Source of the DNA: Platycnemis pennipes
Taxonomy: Eukaryota > Arthropoda > Insecta > Odonata > Platycnemididae
Assembly (NCBI GenBank): GCA_933228895.1
Contig: OW121848.1
Span: forward strand, 138,650,615 to 138,714,614
Direction: 5' to 3'
Length of the DNA stretch: 64,000 bases
Positions 33,906 through 45,180 of the stretch are shown here, piece by piece. Below the pieces are notes generated by a model, which worked only from the letters and a program-made list of their open reading frames with translations, did not search any database and had not been told where the DNA came from. Every line of letters starts with the position of its first letter. Position 1 is the stretch's first letter. The translations under genes were made by a program, and so were the position numbers.

Positions 33906-34177
33906 ACGTGGGATACAGTTCACAGTTAAAATCACCACTGATTGTGAGAGCTGTTGAGACGTGTTTACGTATTTTACAAACACCATTGGTGCTCATGGCT
34001 TCGAAATATCAATTGAGTTCGCTAATGAGTGATCTTTATAGCATTAATCACGCCATGAGGGATATAACATAGGCGTGGGACACAGTTTCACAGTTAAAAT
34101 CACCACTGATTGTGAGAGCTGTTGAGACGTGTTTACGTATTTTACAAACGCCATTGGTGCTCATGGCTTCGAAATAT
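33678..34177 (+). repeat. Tandem repeat, three units of 168/164/168 bp
   Basis: Units start at 33678, 33846 and 34010, each with CAATTGAGTTCG, and end ATGGCTTCGAAATAT. Units differ by few substitutions, so the expansion is recent. The period is a whole number of codons (56) in units 1 and 3. Confidence 0.92.
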
Positions 34178-34209
34178 GAAGCATTGAAGAAGCAATTTAA
34201 AAAATTGAA

Positions 34210-34359
34210 ATGCTTGCATTGCATCCTGATCATCCTGATGACTATGAAATCACACTTTTCATTTATAATACCAAGCAATTTCACGAATTCGCTCCTCATA
34301 CTACGGAGATTATCTATATGTATTTAAAAAAATATCAAAATATATACACACGCTCTTAA
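34210..34359 (+). pseudogene. Short coding-like tail, unknown family
   Basis: An ATG at 34210 gives 49 codons that look protein-like: MLALHPDHPDDYEITLFIYN, TKQFHEFAPHTTEI, then a tyrosine-rich end and TAA at 34357-34359. In the same frame upstream, SIEEAI is followed by a stop and then KIEM, so a longer ancestral frame is likely. It follows the 168-bp repeat by 32 bp and may be the C-terminus of the same dead gene, in another frame. The family is not recognised. Confidence 0.3.
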
Positions 34360-34564
34360 TCCCAATATCAATATTGTAAAGCAACCACCTAGAAACCATC
34401 AATAACGCTGCACTTTAGCTACATAAGTACAGAGGTTTATATTTTGTATGTTTTGTAAGTGTCAAAAAAGTATTTCCTTTAATAATAATCGATAATAAAT
34501 TGTATATATACGTATGAATGTTGGAATTTTCATGAAACATCACTAAGGACGTTAGATAAAGAGG

Positions 34565-34830
34565 AGAGTGTTCCGCGCGGGGTGTTTCGCGCCATCAGTG
34601 TGCGCGGAACATCCCGCGGCGGTGCTCGGGCATTGCACCACCTTTGGGTCGGCGAAGACTCGAACTGTCGGTCATCTTCCGGTTTGCCGTTTTATTTGCA
34701 TTGGTGTCGCCGTCGCGTATTCCCGTTCCCCGAGTTTCCTCCCCGGATGCAGCGGCAATTGTGACAGGACTTCCCTCCGCTTTCGAGTGGACGCGATCCA
34801 GAGTAGTTTTTATGAGGGTGGATTTTGCCG
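34565..34830 (+). promoter_or_regulatory. CpG-rich island, possible promoter or 5' exon
   Basis: Clearly GC/CpG-rich against an AT-rich background, with GTGTTCCGCGCGGGGTGTTT and GGAACATCCCGCGGCGGTGC at its start. Several frames are open on both strands, but none has an ATG with good context. A plus frame is hydrophobic (FAVLFALVSPS) and meets GTAAGA at 34869, which may be accidental. Best read as a regulatory or untranslated region. Confidence 0.3.
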
Positions 34831-35972
34831 AAGTATGGAGGACATGTTCATATAAGGCTTTGAGTGTGGTAAGAATAAAAGGCGCGGAATAAAAGGCTAA
34901 TTTTGCCAGGAGAAAGTTCAAAGGACGACAAAGATAATAATATTCTCAAGCATAGCATGTGGAATACTTCTTTTTTAAATTACTTTTTTTGCAGCGGAAG
35001 TAGAATTGGTTCATAAGGCGCTCCAACCGCTTTAGTTTCGCTGTATAGCTTAGCTTCCAGCATAAACCTATTCCTAAGAAAAACACTTGCCACATTGGTT
35101 CAAACTAGCGACCTTCACTTTAGCATGTTAAGAAAAATAACTTTGTACAATTGGGTGTATTTTCCTTCGTCAAAGAAAACAGAATTCTTTAATTGCGGTT
35201 CGTGCCTTACCATAAATGTATTCATTTTACACAAAAAGTTTGGATTGAGAAATCCCAGTTTACTAAAGAATTAAATGTTAATTTTAAGACCATTTGAAAA
35301 AGCTCAGAAAATGGCGGGGTGCGTTGCCTGCTTGCTGACGTAACAGGTACGCAGTTTACGTTGCTAGGCATAGGAAATATTCGTCTCTTGAACTTACCAT
35401 TTTATTTCAGAGCTCCTCACCTCTAGTGCTTTTGTATTAATAATAGCCTATGAAAACTATCAAAGTTCGAAAAGACTCCCCCGTTAAACATGGTATTAAT
35501 AGACGTTTATTTTGCTCCAGGGCATTCCTGTTGTAGAGCACTCTGCTTCCGCGAAGCATGGCGTGAAGTTCGAGGGCGTACTTCACGGTGTGCTTAGTGA
35601 AATGAGTACTAACTGTTTTGAAATTAATCAGCTGCATAAACAATTGTAAATGAATTATTAAAAGTTAATCATAACAAATTAATTGAATAAATATACTTCC
35701 GATACTAGTTAACGAGCTTTAACGGAGTGCACCATTTGCTTGGAAGCGTCCGTGGCAGGTAGAGAAAAAAAGAGTCACGTATGATTTACCGGCATGGAAT
35801 AGTTTGCGGTCTCGTTTTCGCGCCGTTGATTTTTTTCACTTTTTAATTAATGAAGAAAAATACTTAACGTCATTTTAAAATCGAACGGTTTGAAATACGT
35901 ACTGCAGAGGTTATAAACCTTCGATCAAGACGATAAAAAAATAATTAGAAACTACCCTATTCCACTCTTTAC
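34831..35972. other. AT-rich unassigned sequence
   Basis: No gene or repeat recognised. Confidence 0.4.
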
Positions 35973-36051
35973 TTTATTCTGCCAATCGATTTCAACGTCG
36001 GAGCGTAATTTTAAGGTCTCAATTATCGTTGAAATCGATCGGTAGAATAAA
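35973..36051. repeat. Inverted repeat, 25-bp arms
   Basis: TTTATTCTGCCAATCGATTT (35973 on) and its near-complement ending at 36051 flank a 29-bp loop, with two mismatches per 25. Outward from each side it reads CGTTGAAATCGAT-GG-AGAATAAA, similar in style to the 32.2 kb hairpin. Confidence 0.8.
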
Positions 36052-36114
36052 GAAATTTTGGAATTGTAAAAAGTTATTTTTCTTAATATGCTCAACGTAT
36101 CAAAGTTCCACCAA

Positions 36115-36190
36115 GTATCGCTGCCTCCATTGACCTAATTCGCGACCTTTGGGTTGTCAAGCCGGCTCGCTTCCCACCTGACTACCGCGG
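36115..36190 (-). mobile_element. tRNA-like SINE head, decayed
   Basis: Minus strand: CCGCGGTAGTCAGGTGGGAA (A-box-like) and AAAGGTCGCGAATTAGG where the B box should be (GGTTCGAATCC expected). Not a functional tRNA. Confidence 0.45.
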
Positions 36191-36523
36191 TCGCTATTTC
36201 ATCTATAAATGTTGAGTTACTCATTGAGTTACTCTCATAAATTAATTCTCAGGCGGACTGTTTTAAAAACCAGGACTTCAGGAAATCTAGACAACCCTCG
36301 AAAACAAATTGTGTAATACATCTTCATGACATTGTGCGATAGTCCGATGGTCCATTTGGATTTTGACACTTTGATAGGTACCTAACGTTAAATAGCACTC
36401 TGTAAACTAAATTTAAACGTAACAATGCCCAATATGAAATTCGAACCCGCTTCCTTTTGATTTAGTTTTATGATGACAGTAGGGAGGATCTTATACCGTT
36501 TCCACCCTGGAAATCCTTTGTGG

Positions 36524-36560
36524 CTGATGATGACCTAACGGTTGAAACGCGTTTTACGCT
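36524..36560 (+). ncRNA. Hammerhead-like ribozyme core
   Basis: CTGATGA (36524-36530), a 4-bp stem GACC/GGTT closing TAAC (36532-36543), then GAAA (36544-36547) and GCGT/ACGC with one bulged C. This matches the conserved CUGAUGA-stem II-GAAA core of hammerhead ribozymes. Stem I is poor by eye, so self-cleavage is doubtful. Probably a remnant from a Penelope-like element. Confidence 0.4.
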
Positions 36561-38159
36561 ACAATAATGCTAATACGCTACAATTCTGTGGAAAGGTGCT
36601 ATATTTTTAGTGTTTGAGTGCAGAATATTTCCACAAAATTTCGTCGAACTCGTTACCTTATATTCTCACAAGTTTATTTTCCTATTCAGCGCTTCATAGT
36701 ATTCACTAACTCTGATGTAGAAGCGTTGAAACAGGTCTAAATAAATTAAATTTCAACAAGAAAGTTTTTTTTACAGTGGAAAGTTGCGAAAATTCTCCCC
36801 TGAAAACAATTTATTAATCTCCAAACCTCCAATTCAAACAATCTTCAAAGGCTTTGTAATAATTTGTTCCCAAAAGTAAATTTTAATAGGTAAGCCTTCT
36901 TGCCAAAGTTATACACTTAAAATATAACAAATGATTTCAGGCTTGATTTATTAGAACTTATCCGTTACGGGATAGTGAAAAACTTGATTGATTCCACTAT
37001 TGAATTATATTATTCTACAACTCAATAGGGGAATTAACTAAGTTTATTCATTCTCTTCCTGGTACACTTCCATTTTTTGCTGCTACTGCTTCGCGCTACT
37101 GCTCTGCTTCTACTACTGAGGTAATAAAACCGGTTGTCTTCCTTAAATTAAAATTGCTGGGTTGAGATTTTTCTGTTAACTATAATCATCTTTTTTGGTA
37201 TTTTTTATTTTCTTAGGATTTATTGCTCGCACTTTTCCCCTAGAATGGTTTATTTGGAAAAAAGAAAAGAATAATGTTCAACGTTTTAAACTATAGGTCT
37301 GATGTGTGTCACCTAATACTGAAATATGATGAGTGTAAGTTTACTAATTTTTGTTTTTATTTGATTTTGATATTAATGTGATTGTGATGATTAATCGTGA
37401 ATGTATTGTTATTAGAATCTAGAGATCTATCACATTTGGTGCCAAACACAGATCATCACAGTTCCATAATCGAGTGCCATATGTGATTTTCAGCTGAACC
37501 ATTTCTGAAGGCGGGAACATACGTTGGAACCCTTCAGGTTATTCTCTTCTGGAGCAGAGAAATGGCTCACTTTCACTTTTCCTTTCAAACCTCCCATTTC
37601 TGGCGTATTTTATTCGCGTCTTTCTAAATTCATGCGTTGATTCTGGCGTGCAGCTTGTGTCACATCAGCTGTCATCGCCTCGAATCTCTCAACGATCTTC
37701 CAACGCTTACTTTTTACTTCCCCTTTATCACTTTCACTCAGTTCGTCTTAGAATCTAGGAAATCTTAATTTAAAAATTATTACCAATACGTGCACAACAA
37801 TTTTACTTACAACAGCCTTGTTCTTTGAGCAGTGACCTTCAGGTGGACGCAGTATTCGGCTTTCCACTATCCCGCCGACAAAGCTGTCATAAATCGTTTC
37901 CAAAACAAGCTAGTGATCGTCTGCGATTAGTTCAAGGACTTTTTGCAATGTATTCTAATTCTCCTCTTCTCGATTTCGTCACTGTTGCGTAAGGATAGCG
38001 AGATGCCAGTAATTCTTGATGTAGGACGCAGTTTCGCAACGCACGTTAGGGCCATTGGCTGCCAGGGGTTTCCCGCGTGCAACTGGGACACTTGTTCCGA
38101 TCAATCAATCCGGTTCATGATCATCGGATTTAGACTAGTGGGCACCTGAGGGATAACAA

Positions 38160-38168
<9 letters not shown>
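36561..38168. other. Unassigned sequence
   Basis: No gene recognised. GC content rises slightly near 37860-38100 without a coding signature. Confidence 0.4.

Positions 38169-38234
<66 letters not shown>
38169..38234. repeat. (TA)33 microsatellite
   Basis: Sixty-six uninterrupted bases of alternating TA. The long Ile-Tyr frames here are artefacts of the repeat. Confidence 0.98.
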
Positions 38235-38237
<3 letters not shown>

Positions 38238-41200
38238 GAGCGGAGCATGTGCGGCGTAAAAGTATTCTCATAAACACCAAATGGCGAGGCCCGTGCGCGC
38301 CGCAGGGTCTGAAATTCATTCTCGAGCGATATGAAATCATTTCGGGATGAAAAATAAGCTGCTTTCGTTTTGAAAACGCAACCACGGTTGGTATTACTGA
38401 ACCTCATTGTTTGAAGCGAAAGTACGGGTGAATTTGTTATTCTCGATGTTTAGTAACGCGATGCTTGTTGAATCCCTTCAGAGATAATTTCTACCGCGGA
38501 TGGAGCTATGCAAAATGCATGGTTCCGATGCAGCTTTGAAAACAATCCGCCAGAAATAGATTTTTCTTGCGACGAAGTTGAAATTTTACGTAAAGAGGCT
38601 TAAGTATTAGGAATCGAATTTTTTTCCAGTCCCAGCATCCTCAACTGATGTAGATTTTGGAGTTGCCGCAGAATTTGTAATAATTAATGCTTATCACGCG
38701 GATGGGAATAATCTGGACAACTCAACGAATAATTTGATTCAGCTATAGATCTTAACGAAGCGGGAATAAATAAGAATATCAATTAAGTGTGTAATACCGA
38801 AAGTAATCACCCGATGGGTTATCTGTTTGTTTACATAAATGAACGCCAGGTGTGGATTGAGCTCTGGCTTACGGCGGGACACCTAAAATCTATGCGGTGT
38901 GATTTCCTGGTGTACAGAAATTGTTGACCAATCGAAGGCGATCAAGGTGAGGGGCCCACCTAACCTGATGGTGTGAAATTCTATAGCCTATGGACTCATC
39001 GCGTTGTGAGGTTTTATCTCCCTGAACAAACTGACTTTCGGCTTGATCACATCGCGAGTGGTGCGTATTTCGAAATTGCAACTGGTCGCTTGTTGGAGAA
39101 ATGAGATGCTGGCATTACTTAAGAGATTTGGAAGGCTTAGAGGAATGGTATTTTCAGAAAGCTGTCAGAAGTTAGGAAATCAGCGGCCAAAATGAGTACG
39201 ACCTGTTCTCTCTTGTTATGGGGGTCTCCTCAGGGAAAATAGAAGTAATGTGATAAATATAGTTAGTAAAGGATACAAATCCAGTGACATGTTATCCTCA
39301 AATCACACGCAGATCTTGCCTTCAGCAATCCAACTAAAAGAAAGTCAATTCGGTTGTTGGAGATGTGGGTTATCCTGCTTAATAGCCATACTAGCCATAC
39401 GGCGTGAGAGATTCACCTACCTGGGTGTGGCAACTAGCATTCCACGTTCGGCGCGTACAGTTTTAAGGTGTTTTACACAGTATATTCAATTTAATGTAGG
39501 TAATTTAATTAGAAATCAATGATAAGACAACTATTTTTGTGCACGCTATTTACATTCGAAGTAAGAACCTCACCCAGGGCTCGATGACGGATATTCCGCT
39601 GGCGCTTGCGTCATCGTTACCAGTTAACTACTATTAAGAGAACGAAAAGGTTATTATTAACCATCAAATATTGTCTATTTTTTCAAATCACTTATCTCAG
39701 TGAGTAAATAGAGTGATAATCAAGGTTTCTGTGAGCGATTTGATTCTAGAGATGCTTGAGTTGTCAATAAAGATTCGGATAACGCGAAAGGAGTGTCCCG
39801 TCAGCAAGATGCCCACATTCCTTGTGTGTCTCAATGTATAATATTTTCACTTCTTCGATTCTTAATATTTTCTCAAACTATTAAATTTTGGAGCTTAATT
39901 ATTTGGAGCTTAATTATTTCCTCTCCTTTCATCCCAATGAGCATATGTTGTTTAGCCAAAACGTGAGGCACACATGTATAAAAAACTGAAGGAAAAATAG
40001 GTTACCATGTAGATCCATCTTCGCTATTTAAATGTGATATGGCAATCGTATTTTTTATGATGTATACGGGGAAGATGAATAAAGCGCTGGCACCCGGGCA
40101 ATGGAAATTGGCACCTTCGCCCCAGAATCCAGTTAACTTAGGCTACTTAATTGACGTGGAAAGGGGGAAAGAGTCACAAAATTTTAGCATCAAATTTGTG
40201 CTGGTAAATTTAGTGAGTGCAACAATCTAATTAAATATTTCATCACTTCTTTGTTTGTAACATTCATCCTCAAACAAAAGGTATGCTATGAGGTGGTAGA
40301 AGTTAATGATTTTCAATCACCACAGAGCATTAGCCATTGGCCCCCATAACTATGAGATGGCCATCGTTGACGCTGTGATTTTCTCCACCAAAATTCCTTT
40401 TCTTGAAATACACCATATCATATTAATTATCATTCTTATGACAAGTGAAATAACTCCTTCAAACTGCATATCTGCATCCGTGCACACATTTAATTGTAGG
40501 CAATACTGAGTTTGACAGTAATAATTTCAACCGGCGGGTTTTTTGATGATCTCATCAACAATTCTCTCTCGAGAGAATTGTTGACAGTAGTGAAAATATC
40601 TGCCATCGTGAAGTTTGAGCTTGAATAACTGTGCGGTTTCATTTACTTGAAAATCCAACATTGAGGCAACTTAAGAAGCTTTGTAAGTCATTTTAGGATT
40701 TTGGTAAAAATGCCAGAGATGCACATAAAGTTTTGAGTAGAAAACGTGTTTGGGAATTTTCTAGAGAAATTAAAGGATACAGTATTTTATTCATTCTACG
40801 GTAAAAATTTCAAACCATCGTTGGAGTGTAAGTCATTTAAAAAGCAAACAAACCTGTTTAAAATCGATTTCTATTATTTCCTTATGCTCATACATTTAAA
40901 AGAATATGAAGTGTAGCATAACTTTTGCTTCTTTTATGATGGGCCTTTTAATTTTAAAGGTCATTTTTGGCTCTATATCTATCTGTACATAAACCTCTAT
41001 TTATTTTAAAGCTGCTTTGGAAATGCTGTAAACATGCGCACTGGAGAGCATAATCCATTCTTGTAAATTAATAATACATATAGATATTTCAATTTGAAAT
41101 GCAGTGTATTGCATGGGGGTTATTGCATGTAACTCACGGGTTTGACCCTGGACTCTCCAATTCGTAGAAAAATAGTGTACTCGCTCTATATTTTATGTTG

Positions 41201-41298
41201 ACACTAGTACTTTCTGGATAAAAATGATGTAGATCGATGGATGTTAGTCGAGCCCTCGCAGAAAATTGTTATAATAAATCGCCTTGTTATATTGTTAT
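38235..41298. other. Unassigned sequence with small repeats
   Basis: TTTGGAGCTTAATTAT is repeated with a 15-bp period (39887-39917). A hairpin lies at 40555-40584. No gene recognised. Confidence 0.45.
40555..40584. repeat. Perfect hairpin, 13-bp arms
   Basis: TCAACAATTCTCT and AGAGAATTGTTGA around CTCG. Confidence 0.85.
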
Positions 41299-41504
41299 AT
41301 CGCAAAGTATTGTTTCAAATCTCACACATCATTTACCCTGTTTTTTAACAACATGATTTACTCCGATTGTTTATCCTGAGAAAGTTACCGTTGTGACTCT
41401 CAAAGGAAAATTTAGTGACTGTTGATGAGCAGCTTTTCCGAGTAAATCATGTTGTTAAAAAACAGGGTAAATGATGTGTGAGATTTGTAACAACGCTTTG
41501 CGAT
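41299..41504. mobile_element. MITE-like element with 65-bp inverted arms
   Basis: The arms 41299-41363 and 41440-41504 are inverted with only a few mismatches. The inner end is GAGTAAATCATGTTGTTAAA and the outer end ATCGCAAAG. The 76-bp centre is unrelated. A pair with no coding capacity fits a MITE or foldback. No target duplication could be fixed. Confidence 0.8.
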
Positions 41505-41885
41505 GGGATATTATCTTAGGTTGGCATGTGCATACAAATTTCTTGCTAATGAAGGATTGGACAGTTTGAAGAGCGCAGGAATCAGACTTGGAAATCAAGA
41601 ATCATTATAATATTGAGAATTAAGCGCTTTCAAATTAGGAAAAAGGCTGGCTCTACCCTTAAGAAAATATTACCCCAGAACTAAAGAAAAAACTATACTT
41701 AGTTAATTTCCTTAGTTTTTAACCTTAAGTGAATTGGAACAAGTTTTACCAAAACTGTAGACCGTAAACTATAGACCAAAAGCTGTACATTGAAAACCAT
41801 GAACAAAAAATTGTAGACCTTGATTGATTGATTATGAACGAAACCTTGTTATAGAGTTAACTGGAGGTAATAAAGAAAAGGGAAG

Positions 41886-42280
41886 TGTAACTAAAGAGTG
41901 AATTATAAAGCACCCCTTCATGTTAAGGAATATAATTTAAACACTACCAAGGCTGTAGGAAAACTAAAAAAGCTCAACTAACTAGATTTACAGTAAGTAA
42001 ACTATTAAAAACTAAAAGGCAAGAGTAACTAAAGGAGTATTTACTGAATGATCCTTCAGTTTGAGGAACAGAAACTGAACACAATCTCTGCTATGAGAAA
42101 ACTAGAGAATCTCGACTCAACAGATTTATAGTTAACTGGTGGAACCTAAAGGCAAGAGTAACTAGGGAATGATTACTAAAGGATCCTTTAGTTTAATGAG
42201 CAAAAACTATACAAAACCTATGCTACAAGAAATCTAAAGAATGTCAACTAAACAGCTCTTTAGTTTTTGGACCTCTAAGT
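41886..42280. repeat. Degenerate tandem repeat, about 133-139 bp period
   Basis: Anchors GTAACTAAAG/GTAACTAGGG fall at 41886, 42025 and 42158. Between them the order is conserved: a TT-CAGTTTG/TTTAGTTTAA block, then AACAGAAACTGAACACAA-type, AGAAAACTAGAGAATCTCG-type and CAACAGATTTATAG-type words. Copies are much diverged. ACTAAAG/CTTTAGT words are very dense from 41670 to 42370. Confidence 0.6.
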
Positions 42281-42304
42281 AAACAGTCTGTACAGTATTT
42301 GGAA

Positions 42305-42328
42305 AACTAAAGGTGCACACCTTTAGTT
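42305..42328. repeat. Palindrome with 11-bp arms
   Basis: AACTAAAGGTG and CACCTTTAGTT around CA, continuing the CTAAAG/CTTTAG theme of the adjacent minisatellite. Confidence 0.85.
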
Positions 42329-42652
42329 ACTAAACAATTTCTTTAGTAACTAAAGAATTTCTTTACTAACTAAAGATTCTGTATAGTAATTTTTTCTAAG
42401 GATAATGTGCATTTTATTAAATCAGAGAGATTTTGTGCTCTAATAGTAAATTTTATTTGCCAAAACAGACTGCGTGATTGGGGAGTGATGCAAATTTTGT
42501 AAAAGTATCCATCTTTCACCAAAAGAAAATGAAAATATACTAACGTACATGCATGGAAGTTTTCAGGGATCCTAGGAAAAACAGAATGCCTGGGAAAGGT
42601 TTATTATTTATCGAAATCCCTTGAAAAGGTCAAGTAACAAAATCCTTCCATA

Positions 42653-42914
42653 CAGGTCCGGCTTAAGACAAAATGTTTACCCGGGGGAGAGAGTATTCCA
42701 GCGCCCCCTCCATTACTTTTCAACCCCTGTTGTAACACATTTTCACCAGTTAAACGTATTAGTAATATTAAAAATTAAGTAGTAAAGGAATAGTAAATTA
42801 GCTTCTTGGACATGCAGTAACTGTCAGTACCGGAATAAAAAAGCTTTATCCATTCCCTTCCTTCGTGGAGCTCCGAACAGCCGCCCATGTCGCCCGGTAC
42901 TTAAGCCGGGTCTG
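42653..42914. mobile_element. Small hAT MITE, 262 bp
   Basis: Begins CAGGTCCGGCTTAAG and ends CTTAAGCCGGGTCTG (13 of 15 complementary). Flanked by CTTCCATA (42645-42652) and CTTCCATG (42915-42922), an 8-bp duplication with one change. CAG ends plus an 8-bp duplication indicate hAT. No coding capacity. Confidence 0.85.
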
Positions 42915-42922
42915 CTTCCATG

Positions 42923-43626
42923 GTATCGGGATTGTACCACTGGTTTTTAAGCCAGACGATTGGTTGGGATATAGCCGGTGACTTAAAGAGTGTTAGTGGT
43001 ATCTCTCGTGACCACACGGAGGAACGTCTAGGTTCGGTGAACATCTGTCTTCTCACACAGTCAGCCCTTCGCATCAATGCTGTAACGAAGATGTGAGTAA
43101 TTTGGCGACTGACCTTTCGATGATTAATTTTTTTTCCTGGCAACAGTGCGATTCACGGGAACGTCCTCCAGGCACCGCCGAAATTTCAACCTTTGATCCC
43201 GTCGTGCTGATGTGGCGACACATGAGTTGAGCACTAGGCTGGAGAAGGATGAAGACTGAACATTCCAGGGACTATTTCGTCGCGGCAGGGAGGAAAGTGA
43301 AACCAAGATGACATAGGCACTCCATTAATCTTAAGGTGACTCAAACCCAGAACACTACTTCGCCGAGGTCAGGGAGTGAAATCGCCCATTTCGGCCGGCG
43401 TACACGGGATGAAACAAAAACAAGCTGGCCGAAGCTGCAAATAAAGTTTTTTTTTTAAATCATGGAAGCTGTAACTTCACGTAGTTAAACCCATGTGGTT
43501 GATTGGTGCGGGTAGTATCGCCGATCGCCGCATCGAAGGTGGCAGCTGACAGAGATGGTAAGAATACCAAAAACATAATGGCTAAGTTACAGTTACTTCT
43601 CTAAATTGCAATCAGTTATAAGTCAT
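42923..43626. other. GC-richer sequence of unknown kind
   Basis: 42930-43430 is GC-richer with several overlapping open frames lacking motifs. It may be an untranslated part of an unrecognised retroelement. Ordinary AT-rich DNA follows. Confidence 0.35.
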
Positions 43627-43965
43627 CACCATCGGTCAACAATCCTAGGATTGGTTTGACGCAGCTTTCCACTCGATTCTTCTATCGGCCAACCTCTTCA
43701 TTTTAAAGTAGTTCCTCTCTTTCACGTCCTTTACGACCTGTTCTATGTAACTCATACGAAGCCTGCCTTTACCATTCTCCCCGTTCACTTTTCCCTCAAC
43801 GATCGTCTTCTTCAGGCCATCGTGCCTCAAGATATGGCCGATTAAGTTGTCCCTTCTTCTTTTAAGAGTTGTCAGCTGACTTATCTTTTCTCCTACGACT
43901 CTTAAGACTTCCTCGTAACCTACTCGGTTGATTCATTTTATCTTCATCACTCTTCCGTTACAAGT
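43627..43965 (-). pseudogene. Non-LTR retrotransposon 3' end, copy C
   Basis: The minus strand reads KIKXINRVGYEEVLRVVGEK, then LKRRRDNLIGHILRHDGLKK, TIVEGKVNGENGKGRLRMSY and MKRLADRRIEWKAASNQS to a stop. After it comes the triplet tail seen here as GTCATCACCATC. It has one early stop but is otherwise open over about 100 codons, the best-preserved end of this family in the window. 5'-truncated. Confidence 0.8.
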
Positions 43966-45180
43966 AATGTTAACAATTTTTCAATGTAATTAATTACAGT
44001 TACTTTACACAATATTTTATAAATGGTTATAAGTAGTTAATGAGGGCCTATCGCTTGAAGTTTTTTCATGAAGTTATTTTTGTAACACACTGTATTTTAA
44101 TGAAAATATTTAACGCATATCACCAATAATTACCTGCTCGAGCATTAGTATCGCTGTAGTATTTGCTCATGTGGTGGCTCCAATGAATAAAACCTGGCCA
44201 CACTTTTTCAAAGATAGGTTTTTATATGTATAGAGTTCAAACAATAGTTTAACACAGGACTCGATTACTTACTAGGCTGTAATATATTACAATTAATTTA
44301 ATGGAGCATGTGTGGATCACTTAAATCCTAACATTTTAAATGATAATTTAAGGTACATGCACAGATCCTACAAATGTAACACTGATGAACCTTAGCTTCA
44401 ACACAAATTTTGCGTCTCACAGTCATATTTTCAGTGATGGTGCTGTCGATTAATTGAATTCAGGGTTTTAAATACCCAAAACGGAACTCTCTTTCAATCT
44501 CGGTCTTAGCAGGCTGTTGGTGGAAAATATTCGTCAAGATGAACGGATGTTCAATATCGCTACCGGCTTCACTATCGACTGTAAACAAATACTCAAAAAG
44601 TAATCTTTACCGGTACCTCAGTTGCTCACTCACTTAACTCACAATCAGTTACTCCCCAATAATGGCAGCCGAGAAGAGTTATCAGTCTTTCTTTTAGTCA
44701 CCCACTTCCTTCCCACCCCATCGTGGGAGAGAGATAACCAGAGGAAGTGATCAACAGCTGTAGTAATTTGCACCATTATGGATAGGAATCTGTGTGTTTA
44801 GTTTGGATTATTTGGGGGATGAGGATGAGTTGAATGAAACTCGGCGTCGGCGTAAGTCTCCTCTAAACGACAGGTGGCAACTGTCAGTAGTTCCATCCGA
44901 AGGTCAGAATCCAACACTTGAAGCGATCTCCACTCATCATTCAAGTATGAAACGGTCTTAACATATCGCGGTTCAAACACCGGCTATTAGAATGGGTGGC
45001 TAATAATGTATCCATCGTTTCATTTCGATTCCTTCCGTTTGTGGAGTCATAAGAGCTTTCTTATATGATCGATGATATGTCGATGGACAAATTCTGATGT
45101 CGGTGAGGATTCGTCTTCTCCCTTTTCTGCTTAAATAGCCTTTGCTTGGTTCACATAAAATTTAAATGACATGCATTCAT
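43966..45180. other. Unassigned sequence
   Basis: No gene recognised. A 60-codon minus frame at 44798-44980 has no known motif. Confidence 0.4.

Noticed and set aside
38101..38407. Minus-strand frames with long Ile-Tyr runs
   Set aside because: They are the (TA)33 microsatellite translated.
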